From contig JAFLTO010000001.1 of NCBI GenBank assembly GCA_022510425.1, positions 186,001 to 250,000 of the forward strand: a stretch of 64,000 nucleotides of DNA. Direction: 5' to 3'. Source of the DNA: Muribaculaceae bacterium (lineage in GTDB: Bacteria > Bacteroidota > Bacteroidia > Bacteroidales > Muribaculaceae). A program made the position numbers and the translations under genes. The notes beneath the pieces are model-generated. The model saw nothing but the letters and a program-made list of their open reading frames with translations. It made no database searches and was not told the DNA's origin. Below, piece after piece: positions 1 through 7,776 of the stretch; position 1 is the stretch's first letter, and each line of letters opens with the position of its first letter.

Positions 1-92
1 AGTATATATTAATCTGCCCGTTGACAATGATTAAATTATGAACATTATCTAATCCCTAAACGTTCTGCTCTCTTCCTTATCCATAAAAAGAT

Positions 93-1313
93 ATGAATAT
101 TAAGAATCTGCTTAAAGTTGCTCTCAAAGCACTTAACAATAACAAGATGAGATGCTTCCTCACAATGTTAGGTGTTATTATTGGGGTTGGTGCAGTGATA
201 GCCATGCTGGCTATAGGTCAAGGGTCTAAGAACTCCATAAAGGCTCAGATTTCAGAAATGGGAAGCAATATGATAATGATATTTCCCGGTGCAGAAAATC
301 GGGGTGGCGTGCGTCAAAGCAGTGACGATATGCAAACTTTAAAACCGGCAGATTATGAAGCTATAGTGAACCAAGCCACAACCGTAGCCAAAATCACTCC
401 AACCGTAAGTAGTTCCGGACAATGGATTTTCGGGAATAACAACTACCCTTCCCAGCTTCAAGGGGTAAATTCTCAATATCTTGATATACGCCAAAGGAGG
501 GTCACACAAGGAGAGATGTTTACTGAAGAAGATGTTAAACGTGCGGCTAAAGTTGCTGTTATAGGTAAAACCTTGGTAGACAATTTATTCCCTGACGGCA
601 CAGATCCTGTTGGTAAGGTTGTGAGATTCGGTTCTATTCCAATGACAATAATCGGAGTGTTGGATGAAAAAGGTTATAACACGATGGGACAAGATCAAGA
701 TAATATAGCCCTCGCCCCCTACACTACGGTGATGAAACGTGTGCTTGCAACAGATTACTTACAAGGCATTCAAGCATCGGCCGTAGATGAAGAGGAAACT
801 CAAAGGACTATCGCTGAAATAACCGATATTCTTAGGACCCAACATAAACTCAAGGATACGGACGTTGATAATTTCACTATCCGTTCAATGCAGGAACTGG
901 CCGAAATGATATCCTCCACTTCCGCCATGATGACTGTTTTACTGGCAGCAGTGGCCGGTATATCACTATTAGTGGGAGGGATAGGAATTATGAACATAAT
1001 GATTGTCAGTGTCACAGAGAGAACTCGCGAGATTGGCCTTAGAATGAGCATCGGGGCAAGGGGGAAGGATATCATGATGCAGTTCCTTATCGAGGCGGTA
1101 ATCATTTCCGTGACAGGAGGTATCTTAGGTATACTTTTAGGTGCGTTTGCTACATGGATGATCAAGGCAATTGCAAACTGGCCTGTGATGATAGAAGCAT
1201 CTTCGGTGGTGTTGTCGTTTGTTGTATGTACTATTATCGGTATTATATTTGGATTTTATCCGGCAGCTAAGGCTTCCAATCTCGATCCAATAGAGGCAAT
1301 TCGTTACGAATGA
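93..1313 (+). CDS. MacB-type ABC transporter permease (FtsX family)
   Basis: Inner-membrane permease of a MacB/LolE-like mechanotransmission ABC system, 406 aa. A first membrane segment lies at about residues 20-42 after a short amphipathic N-terminus, followed by a periplasmic MacB_PCD-like domain to about 270. The FtsX domain holds three more hydrophobic segments at about 280-305, 330-352 and 372-396, with the typical sequence ERTREIGLRMSIGA between the second and third segments. The C-terminus NLDPIEAIRYE is the usual ending of the family. The ATPase and periplasmic adaptor partners are not in the window and may lie upstream. The tilS start codon follows three bases after the stop, so the two are probably co-transcribed. 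The substrate cannot be told from the sequence; efflux of drugs, peptides or lipoproteins are all known in the family. Confidence 0.9.
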   Translation: MNIKNLLKVALKALNNNKMRCFLTMLGVIIGVGAVIAMLAIGQGSKNSIKAQISEMGSNMIMIFPGAENRGGVRQSSDDMQTLKPADYEAIVNQATTVAKITPTVSSSGQWIFGNNNYPSQLQGVNSQYLDIRQRRVTQGEMFTEEDVKRAAKVAVIGKTLVDNLFPDGTDPVGKVVRFGSIPMTIIGVLDEKGYNTMGQDQDNIALAPYTTVMKRVLATDYLQGIQASAVDEEETQRTIAEITDILRTQHKLKDTDVDNFTIRSMQELAEMISSTSAMMTVLLAAVAGISLLVGGIGIMNIMIVSVTERTREIGLRMSIGARGKDIMMQFLIEAVIISVTGGILGILLGAFATWMIKAIANWPVMIEASSVVLSFVVCTIIGIIFGFYPAAKASNLDPIEAIRYE

Positions 1314-1316
1314 TCA

Positions 1317-2276
1317 ATGGGCAGGCTAAAGAAAGAAAATAGAATAGAAACCTCGGCAAAAAGAGAAGCATCTTGCCATAATCTGCAAAAAGTCCTGGTT
1401 GCTTTAAGCGGAGGAGCCGATAGTGTAGCCACGGCCTTTTGCTTGAAATCAATAGGTTTGGAAATAATGGCATTGCATTGTAATTTCCATTTAAGAGGTG
1501 AAGAGAGCAACCGGGATATGAATTTCGTCAAATCTTTTTGTGAGAATTTCAACATTCCATTGAGAATTAAAGAATTCGATATTAGTCTATATTTGAAATT
1601 AAACAAAGGGAATTCCATTGAAATGGCATGTAGAGATCTACGCCATAAATGGTTTAAGGAAGAATTAGCCATGACCGGTTATGATCGGATTGTCACGGGT
1701 CATAATGCTGATGATAATATAGAGACTTTGTTCTTAAATTTGTTTAGAGGATCCGGAACTCGTGGACTAAAGGGCATGGAAGTGGATAACGGTATCATTT
1801 GGCGACCTCTTCTCTCCTTTTCTCGCAGCGATATTCTGTCATATCTAAAATTTTATGGTCTTTCATTTGTAGTGGATTCTACAAATTTGAAATCCGACTT
1901 TAGAAGGAACTTTCTTAGAAACGAAATCATTCCCAAATTGAGAGAAGAATGGAAGGGATTTGATAAAGCCATGCACCATACCATCTCAAATTTGAATTCT
2001 GAAAATAAAATTGTTGAATTTTATTTAAAAAAGATTTTATCTGAAAATAACCAAATAATATCAGTAGAACAAATCTTAAATTTCCCGGCCCCATTATTAT
2101 TAATAAAAAGATTTATTCAACCGGCAGGTCCATACAACACGACCCAGGAAGAGGTTATGGAAGCTATAAAGGCAAACAAGCCTCACATCAGAAAATGGAG
2201 GCTGCAAAATGGAGAACTCATATTAAGAAACAAACGGTTATTTATTGAAATGGGTCATGGCGAAAGAAGCTCCTGA
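1317..2276 (+). CDS. tilS: tRNA(Ile)-lysidine synthase, short form
   Basis: Adds lysine to C34 of the CAU-anticodon isoleucine tRNA so that it reads AUA; an essential cytoplasmic enzyme. The PP-loop ATP-binding motif SGGADS lies at about residues 30-35, and the N-type ATPase fold continues with GHNADDNIETLFLNLFRGSG and a DSTN segment. The protein is 319 aa, whereas many bacterial TilS proteins exceed 420 aa because they carry a second C-terminal domain. Here the gene stops soon after the first C-terminal domain, as in the short Aquifex aeolicus enzyme. The 3' end overlaps the convergent pth gene by 39 bases, which leaves no room for a longer protein in this frame. Confidence 0.93.
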   Translation: MGRLKKENRIETSAKREASCHNLQKVLVALSGGADSVATAFCLKSIGLEIMALHCNFHLRGEESNRDMNFVKSFCENFNIPLRIKEFDISLYLKLNKGNSIEMACRDLRHKWFKEELAMTGYDRIVTGHNADDNIETLFLNLFRGSGTRGLKGMEVDNGIIWRPLLSFSRSDILSYLKFYGLSFVVDSTNLKSDFRRNFLRNEIIPKLREEWKGFDKAMHHTISNLNSENKIVEFYLKKILSENNQIISVEQILNFPAPLLLIKRFIQPAGPYNTTQEEVMEAIKANKPHIRKWRLQNGELILRNKRLFIEMGHGERSS

Positions 2277-2801
2277 AAGACAGAAGGCTTTTACCGCTTC
2301 AACTGCCCTATCAATTTTTTCGGGTAATAATTTTTTCTCCTCATCAGTGAATTGTCCTAATACATAATCTACCTGTCTGCCTTGAGCGAATTCACTGCCT
2401 ACTCCAAACCTTAATCTTGCATAGTTTCTGTTGCCTAAATGTTCTGAAATACTTTTGAGTCCATTGTGACCTCCCTCAGAACCCGACTCCCTTATACGAA
2501 TTGTTCCAAAAGGCAAAGCGATATCATCTACTAAAATCAATAATTGATTTAATGGTAATTTTTCTTTATTCATCCAATATCTCACAGCCACACCACTCAA
2601 ATTCATAAATGTGGATGGTTTTAGAATCAAAAGTTCACAATTTTTCACCCTAACTTTAACCATATCCCCATAACGACAGGAAGAAAAGGAAGCTTCAGCA
2701 TCTTTAGCCAACTTATCAGCAATCATGAATCCAATATTATGGCGCGTCCCAACATAATCCGGGCCAATATTCCCCAATCCTACTATCAAAAACTTTTTCA
2801 T
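2238..2801 (-). CDS. pth: peptidyl-tRNA hydrolase
   Basis: Cleaves peptidyl-tRNA released from stalled ribosomes. Family hallmarks follow in order: KFLIVGLGNIG at the N-terminus, TRHNIGF with the catalytic histidine, FMNLSG with the substrate-binding asparagine, DDIALPFG with the catalytic aspartate, and GGHNGLKS. The start at 2801 gives 187 aa, the usual family length. The frame stays open upstream to an ATG at 2915 and a GTG at 2924, which would add about 38-41 charged residues and overlap the S4-domain gene; I prefer 2801, but an extended form is possible. The 3' end overlaps tilS convergently. It is likely in one operon with the upstream Hsp15-like gene, both RNA-quality functions. Confidence 0.93.
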   Translation of the reverse strand: MKKFLIVGLGNIGPDYVGTRHNIGFMIADKLAKDAEASFSSCRYGDMVKVRVKNCELLILKPSTFMNLSGVAVRYWMNKEKLPLNQLLILVDDIALPFGTIRIRESGSEGGHNGLKSISEHLGNRNYARLRFGVGSEFAQGRQVDYVLGQFTDEEKKLLPEKIDRAVEAVKAFCLSGASFAMTHFNK

Positions 2802-2907
2802 CTCAATTTCATCTTGTTTATCCCCAGTAAGACTGACAGGGTCATCAGCTTTTGAAGTAATTTTCAAATCTTCCGGCTTTTCTTTACCAAAAAATTTTCT
2901 AAAAATT

Positions 2908-3363
2908 TTAATCATTTTCTTCACTTCCTAAATCATCCTCATCATCATAATCTTCCCAATCAAGGAAGAAAGCATCCATTGCGTTTTCCTCCCTAAATTT
3001 AGCAAGTTCTCTCCCTTCTCTCTTGGTTGGTCTCCCCAATCCTTTACTCCTGTCAACAAATCCGGATATTCTTGACATTTCCAATAAATCATATTGTGAC
3101 TGCGGTGTCAAATTTTCCAAATAATCAGGCACTAATTTTGCGCCCAACCTTCCATTTGGAATCGCCAAGACTTTAAAGGTATATGTGATAGGAGGTTTTC
3201 TTACTTCCAATGTCTCCCCGATTTTTATTGTTCTCGAAGGTTTAACGGGAGCTCCATTAATAGTGACTCTACCTTTCTTACAAGCATCTGTAGCTATTGT
3301 GCGAGTCTTAAAGACCCTCATACACCATAACCATTTATCTATCCTTTCCTCGTTTTTAGGCAT
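2908..3363 (-). CDS. Hsp15-like S4-domain RNA-binding protein
   Basis: Small RNA-binding protein of 151 aa. The S4 domain occupies about residues 6-70 (RIDKWLWCMRVFKTRTIATDACKKG pattern, split here by text only), followed by a basic linker and GLGRPTKREGREL, seen in the Hsp15/YrfH group. Hsp15 binds stalled 50S subunits that carry peptidyl-tRNA and helps recycle them, which fits with pth directly downstream. The C-terminal tail is very acidic (DYDDEDDLGSEEND). The gene starts 29 bases after the stop of the double-META lipoprotein gene. Assignment to the S4 family is firm; the exact role is inference from family and neighbour. Confidence 0.85.
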   Translation of the reverse strand: MPKNEERIDKWLWCMRVFKTRTIATDACKKGRVTINGAPVKPSRTIKIGETLEVRKPPITYTFKVLAIPNGRLGAKLVPDYLENLTPQSQYDLLEMSRISGFVDRSKGLGRPTKREGRELAKFREENAMDAFFLDWEDYDDEDDLGSEEND

Positions 3364-3392
3364 AGGCTCTTCTACTCTTAATTTAACAGGTG

Positions 3393-4289
3393 TTATTTGT
3401 CGCTTGTTCTTTCCAAAAGCAAGACAGGTTTGTTTTGACTATCCAATAATTCAACTTTGTCTCCTTTTAAGGGTTGAGCTTTCATAGCTTCTTCAAGAGC
3501 CACCAATAATTGAGTCTCATAATTTTCATCCGGACATAACATCAAGGTTTTTGATATAGCCTGGAATGAAATTGAATTAGCCGATTCCATATTGATTTCA
3601 AGAGTTCCGTTTATCACATTGCATCCGGTATTTCCATGCAGTTTTCCCTCTTCTACATCTATCACTAATTTCATCTTAGGAACATCAACCTTTTCTCCGG
3701 AAATTTCTTTAACAGCCCAAGTACCATTTAGAAACTGGAAATTCTGATGCATGAGTTCCATTATGGGTTCTTTGTTTTCATTGTATAATGTAAGATTATA
3801 ATCATCCCCGTTGAGTTCACATTTATAAAATCTGGTTGCATCTAATGCTAAGTTTATTTCCGTGTCTGTTAACCCTTCTTTATGACATAATCTCATAGTG
3901 GAGGCCAGATAAGAGAATGTTAAAGTAGAATCCTCCGGATTATATTTATATTCTGCATTTATGACATTGCAGCCATTGTTACCATAAACCTTTCCTTCAG
4001 ACGGGACAAATTTTATAAAAGGAGCTTTTTCTCCCACCGCAGCATTGCCATTAACGGTTTCAATTGCCCAATCTCCTTTCAACACTCCTTTTGAAATCTC
4101 TTGAGAAGTATATACAGCCGATACCGGTTGCACAATATCAGTCCGGTCTGTTGGTAATACGGATTCTTTTTTCACTTCCACTGTATTCTCTTCATTTACT
4201 GCGGATTTATTCTTTTGAAAAACACTGCAAGACATAAATGTCAGGCCCAATAATCCACAAGTTATTATCTTAATTCCATTCTTTTTCAT
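3393..4289 (-). CDS. lipoprotein with two META/HslJ-like domains
   Basis: Exported lipoprotein of 298 aa. From the ATG at 4289 the N-terminus is a lipoprotein signal with a lipobox ending FMSC; the frame extends further upstream but past a likely promoter, so the longer start is rejected. Two META domains follow at about residues 70-185 and 190-290. Each has the pattern 'W.(I/V)....G......P.(I/M)...(E)GK..GN.GCN.(I/V)N', with a later conserved cysteine (MRLCHKEG and LMLCPDEN). The family includes HslJ, associated with envelope stress or novobiocin resistance in E. coli, but no biochemical role is established. The tandem duplication is visible directly from the repeated GN.GCNVIN motif. Confidence 0.88.
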   Translation of the reverse strand: MKKNGIKIITCGLLGLTFMSCSVFQKNKSAVNEENTVEVKKESVLPTDRTDIVQPVSAVYTSQEISKGVLKGDWAIETVNGNAAVGEKAPFIKFVPSEGKVYGNNGCNVINAEYKYNPEDSTLTFSYLASTMRLCHKEGLTDTEINLALDATRFYKCELNGDDYNLTLYNENKEPIMELMHQNFQFLNGTWAVKEISGEKVDVPKMKLVIDVEEGKLHGNTGCNVINGTLEINMESANSISFQAISKTLMLCPDENYETQLLVALEEAMKAQPLKGDKVELLDSQNKPVLLLERTSDK

Positions 4290-4316
4290 AATTCTTTTAA
4301 GCCTAATTTTGCAAAA

Positions 4317-4353
4317 CAAAGATAAGTATATTCTGTTAAAAAGAAAACTCAAA
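4317..4353 (-). promoter_or_regulatory. putative promoter of the META-lipoprotein gene
   Basis: On the minus strand TATCTTTG (4317-4324) matches the Bacteroidetes -7 element TAnnTTTG exactly. A TTTG lies at 4350-4353, but the spacing of 25 is longer than the usual 19-21. It sits about 28 bases upstream of the chosen start codon and supports that start. Confidence 0.4.
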
Positions 4354-4452
4354 CCTGATAATTTTACCGGGAATTATTCTCCCCTTTGTCCTATATTTTT
4401 GTTTACCTATACAATTTTTACTTGTTAAGCAGAGAGAGAGTGGCGATCTTTT

Positions 4453-4490
4453 AAAAAAATAAGAGGCTGTTGCTTTTGACAATAGCCTCT
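4453..4490 (-). terminator. intrinsic terminator after the YhcH-family gene
   Basis: Inverted repeat with 11-base arms at 4462-4472 and 4480-4490 (core AGAGGCT/AGCCTCT, one mismatch), followed on the minus strand by seven T residues (4453-4459). It lies 22 bases after the stop codon at 4512. Confidence 0.75.
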
Positions 4491-4511
4491 CGTTTGATCT
4501 TAATAACAAGA

Positions 4512-5051
4512 TTATTTAGCAAATTCAATTTTACCGACGATTTTGCGTGACACTCCCGGTTCTTCTTTCGAGCGGACGGAAGGCTGGTGCATGTCGGTCG
4601 GGAAATAAAGGAAGAAACGTTTTGGGTCGGCAGGAACATAATCAATAGGTTCGTCTGTCTTATAATTAATCTTATCTTTGACCGCATCATAGTCACCTAT
4701 AGGAATCACATGATGGGCTAATCCCATAAGTTCGTTACCTACAAAAGTATACTGAAGGTCAATAAAATTTTTGTGAGATTCAATCTTTGTATCTTCGGCA
4801 GCCTTGGGTGTATATTCAAGGATGTTAAGCCAAAGACGTCCTTCTTCAAGCACAATTTTTCCGGCCTCGAGAGTGTTAGGATCAGTTTCTGCAAGAAATT
4901 TGAAAAGTTTGTCCCAAAGGGGTTTATTAGCCTTATATTGACGAACAAACTCTACAGCATCGATTGACTCATCTGCCACCGCGTCCCATCCATTGGCCCA
5001 TTCACGGCTATCAATCCATTTACGGGCTTCCTCTTTAGTAATTCCTGTCAT
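4512..5051 (-). CDS. YhcH/YjgK/YiaL family protein (EbgC-like)
   Basis: Cupin-like protein of 179 aa from the ATG at 5051 (a TTG six codons earlier is less likely). It has family features: ESHKNFIDLQY, a metal-binding type segment, and FFLYFPTDMHQPSV near the C-terminus. Members include EbgC, the beta subunit of evolved beta-galactosidase, and YiaL/YhcH in sugar-acid catabolism gene clusters; they are thought to act on sugars, possibly as anomerases or isomerases. Here it stands alone with its own terminator, between the META lipoprotein and FrnE genes, and far from the pectin locus of this window, so its substrate cannot be inferred from context. Confidence 0.85.
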   Translation of the reverse strand: MTGITKEEARKWIDSREWANGWDAVADESIDAVEFVRQYKANKPLWDKLFKFLAETDPNTLEAGKIVLEEGRLWLNILEYTPKAAEDTKIESHKNFIDLQYTFVGNELMGLAHHVIPIGDYDAVKDKINYKTDEPIDYVPADPKRFFLYFPTDMHQPSVRSKEEPGVSRKIVGKIEFAK

Positions 5052-5169
5052 AGATTTATGAATTTGCAATGTAAATTGTTGAATAATATATTATCGATTT
5101 TTTTGCTATAAATCAAAAAGAGTATATGATGAAAAGTGATAAGTCACCGGTAAAAATCACCGACTCATT

Positions 5170-5204
5170 TAGAATTATCATTGCAAATATAGAATTATCA
5201 TTGC
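5170..5204. repeat. 15-base direct repeat, two copies, 20-base period
   Basis: TAGAATTATCATTGC occurs twice with a 5-base spacer (5170-5184, 5190-5204). The 20-base period is close to two helical turns and would fit a regulator binding site upstream of the YhcH-family gene, but this is inference. Confidence 0.6.
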
Positions 5205-5275
5205 TAACCGGAAAATAAGAATAAACAAAAATATTTAAATTAACATGATAACAGTTGTAAAGTTACTGAAATTTT

Positions 5276-5310
5276 AAAGACTCTCAGGGCGAACCGGAGA
5301 GTCTTTTTTT
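5276..5310. terminator. hairpin terminator after frnE-like gene
   Basis: Perfect 10-base arms AAAGACTCTC / GAGAGTCTTT at 5276-5285 and 5297-5306. On the plus strand it runs into T residues to 5310; on the minus strand the tail is weaker. It lies 14 bases after the stop of the minus-strand DsbA-family gene. Confidence 0.7.
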
Positions 5311-5323
5311 AATTTTCAATAAA

Positions 5324-6019
5324 TTATATGTTGCAGCCGGATTCATCACAACTACATCCTGAACCGGATTCAGAAATGCTTTCTTTACCGTATTTTTCAA
5401 TAGCGTCAACGAAATCTTCTGTAGAAATAGCACCGGGGATGGCGATGTTGCCAATTATAAAACATGGTACGCTGGTTATACCCAAGTTTTTTGCTACATT
5501 TTCATCATTAATTACATCTTCCTTATATTGATCACTGTTCAACATATTTTTAATATCTTCAGCGTCAAGTCCTGCTGCCTTACCTATTTCCGTCAATACT
5601 TCAGGATCAGAAAGGTTGAGGTTCTTAGTGAAATTGGCATCAAACAATCCATAATTTAGCTTTTGAACAGTTAAAGAGTCGTAAGCTTGTTCTGCCAATT
5701 TCATTAAACGGTGAGCGTCAAATGTATTCGATGGTTTAACTCCTCCAAAATTGAAGTCGATTCCTTCGCCTTTTCCGGCTTTATCTACCATTGCGATTCT
5801 TTTTTGAGCGGCTTCCGGAGATAAATTATATTTTGAAGCCAATCTCTCTACTGTGGTTTTATCACTATTTTTAGGTGCATTGGGATCAAGTTGGAAAGAC
5901 CGGTAAACAAGATTAATCTTTCCTCCTAATCCGGCTTTTGTTATGGCTGAATCCAAACGTTTTTCTCCTATATAGCACCAAGGACATGCAAAGTCACTAA
6001 AAATATTAATATTAATCAT
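5324..6019 (-). CDS. FrnE-like DsbA family oxidoreductase
   Basis: Thioredoxin-fold protein of 231 aa with no signal peptide, so probably cytoplasmic. The redox motif CPWC lies at about residues 13-16 in DFACPWCYIGEKR, typical of the FrnE branch of the DsbA family, followed by the helical insertion. The cis-proline loop SVPCFIIG lies at about 183-190. The last 15 residues form a cysteine-rich tail (GCSCDESGCNI) that could bind metal or act as a second redox site, as discussed for FrnE of Deinococcus. It may protect against disulfide stress. It is a single gene with its own 3' hairpin. Confidence 0.87.
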   Translation of the reverse strand: MININIFSDFACPWCYIGEKRLDSAITKAGLGGKINLVYRSFQLDPNAPKNSDKTTVERLASKYNLSPEAAQKRIAMVDKAGKGEGIDFNFGGVKPSNTFDAHRLMKLAEQAYDSLTVQKLNYGLFDANFTKNLNLSDPEVLTEIGKAAGLDAEDIKNMLNSDQYKEDVINDENVAKNLGITSVPCFIIGNIAIPGAISTEDFVDAIEKYGKESISESGSGCSCDESGCNI

Positions 6020-6130
6020 AATTCTTAAGTTTAAAAAGTTATTAACAAAACAACATTTCAGATTTTGAATAGTTTGAACTTTTCACATAAATTATATGCC
6101 AATTAAACCATTTTAAAGGATCCACAATTT

Positions 6131-7591
6131 TTAGTTGAACTCAATTGATTCTTTTCGAACTGAAATATATTTTTTGAACAACCGGTAAAATAGTCCGCTA
6201 ACAGCAAGTCCGCATCCCACCGCAAAAACATAAGGAATTTCGAACTCAAAGACAGAATTTGCTATTCCCTGAAAACCTTCTGGAGCAAAAATTATATAAG
6301 AAACTGTTACTGCTGTCATGAAAAGAGCCGGAACTAAAGAAATCATGTAATTTTTATTTTGTGAAGCAAGCCAAACAGAGGCAGCCCATAAAGTGAAAAC
6401 AGCCAAAACTTGGTTACACCATGCAAAGTATCTCCAAAGTGCATCATAAGGGAGCATCATAACAATAAAACAAAGAGCAAAAAGGGGCACTGAAACTGCT
6501 AATCTTTTAAGTACGGTTTTTTGGTTAACCTTCATAAAATCGGAAGTTATAAGTCTTGCACTCCTCAAAGCAGTATCTCCGGTTGTTATTGGAGCGGCAA
6601 CAACTCCAAGAATGGCCAAAATTCCTCCGAATTTTCCAAGCCAACTCTTTGACAAATTGTCAACAAGCACCGCTGGAGAAGCACCTCCCATATATTCTTG
6701 AAGATTATCATAGCCACCTGTAAAAGCTATCGCAGCGGCTGCCCATATCAAAGCAACTATTCCTTCTGCTACCATAGCTCCAAAAAAGATAGGACGTGCG
6801 TGACTTTCATTTTTCAAACATCGTGCCATCATCGGACTCTGGGTGGCATGGAATCCACTTATCGCACCACAGGCTATTGATACAAACATCATCGGAAAAA
6901 TGGGATTAGAATAGGTATCAGTTTTATGATTATAGAATTCCTCCCACATTTCAGGCATCATGTTGTGATTGATAAAAAGCATCACGCATATCCCCACAGC
7001 CATGAAAAGTAAGGCAAACCCGAAAATTGGATATAATTTCCCGATCAGTTTGTCCACAGGCAGAAGGGTGGCACATATATAATATGCAAAAATTACGATA
7101 ATCCAGAAAGTGGCATTAAAAGAATCGGGTGTTAACCTGGCCAACAGATCGGCAGGATTATAAACAAATACAGCACCAACCAACAGCATCAACATCACGG
7201 AGAATCCTCTCATGACATTCTTTATTTTATCTCCTAATTGTAATCCGACAATTTCAGGTAAAGAGGCTCCATTTTGTCTTAATGACATCAATCCCGACAA
7301 ATAATCATGCACGGCTCCGGCAAAGACCGTACCGAAAACAATCCAAAGGAAAGCTGCCGGCCCAAACATAACTCCCATTATGGCTCCAAATATGGGTCCC
7401 AAGCCGGCTATATTTAAAAATTGAATCAGAAATATCTTCCATGAAGGCAACACTACATAATCCACACCATCCGCATGGGTGTGTACCGGAGTGATCCGAG
7501 AAGAATCTTCACCTGCAATCTTGGCAATAACTCGGGAATATATTACATATCCCCCTATCAATAAACAAAGAGATATTACAAATGATATCAT
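6131..7591 (-). CDS. CstA-family carbon starvation transporter
   Basis: Integral membrane protein of 486 aa with roughly a dozen hydrophobic segments. It has the CstA signature regions AIMGVMFGPAAFLWIVFGTV and GAISGFHATQSPMMARC, as in the E. coli peptide or pyruvate transporters CstA and BtsT, which are longer at about 700 aa. Short forms are common in Bacteroidetes and Firmicutes. It likely takes up pyruvate or small peptides by a proton-coupled mechanism, but the substrate is inference. It is transcribed alone and divergently from glutamate dehydrogenase. Confidence 0.87.
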   Translation of the reverse strand: MISFVISLCLLIGGYVIYSRVIAKIAGEDSSRITPVHTHADGVDYVVLPSWKIFLIQFLNIAGLGPIFGAIMGVMFGPAAFLWIVFGTVFAGAVHDYLSGLMSLRQNGASLPEIVGLQLGDKIKNVMRGFSVMLMLLVGAVFVYNPADLLARLTPDSFNATFWIIVIFAYYICATLLPVDKLIGKLYPIFGFALLFMAVGICVMLFINHNMMPEMWEEFYNHKTDTYSNPIFPMMFVSIACGAISGFHATQSPMMARCLKNESHARPIFFGAMVAEGIVALIWAAAAIAFTGGYDNLQEYMGGASPAVLVDNLSKSWLGKFGGILAILGVVAAPITTGDTALRSARLITSDFMKVNQKTVLKRLAVSVPLFALCFIVMMLPYDALWRYFAWCNQVLAVFTLWAASVWLASQNKNYMISLVPALFMTAVTVSYIIFAPEGFQGIANSVFEFEIPYVFAVGCGLAVSGLFYRLFKKYISVRKESIEFN

Positions 7592-7614
7592 TATACAAAA
7601 TATTAGGACTTATG

Positions 7615-7622
7615 CAAATTTA
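7615..7622 (-). promoter_or_regulatory. putative -7 element of cstA-like gene
   Basis: TAAATTTG on the minus strand matches the Bacteroidetes -7 consensus TAnnTTTG, 24 bases upstream of the start codon at 7591. No clear TTTG at the usual -33 spacing. Confidence 0.35.
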
Positions 7623-7708
7623 ATTAATCCCATTGCAATGATAAAATCTATATGAAATAAAAATGATATAATAAAATTATGTTTTTTAATATCTTTTTTG
7701 AACATTTA

Positions 7709-7740
7709 TTTGGAATTTTGAAAGCTAAACTTTAATTTTG
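7709..7740 (+). promoter_or_regulatory. promoter of gdhA (Bacteroidetes type)
   Basis: TTTG at 7709-7712, a 20-base spacer and TAATTTTG at 7733-7740: a full match to the Bacteroidetes -33/-7 promoter. A start site near 7746 would give a leader of about 30 bases. Confidence 0.65.
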
Positions 7741-7776
7741 CAATACATTTTCCACTAATTTAACAAACATATCTAC

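Larger units (their letters stand above)
5052..5323. other. intergenic region with direct repeats and a hairpin
   Basis: About 270 bases without a gene. It contains two copies of TAGAATTATCATTGC at 5170-5184 and 5190-5204, exactly 20 bases apart, and AT-rich sequence on both sides. A strong hairpin follows at 5276-5306. I see no tRNA and no convincing small protein. Confidence 0.6.
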
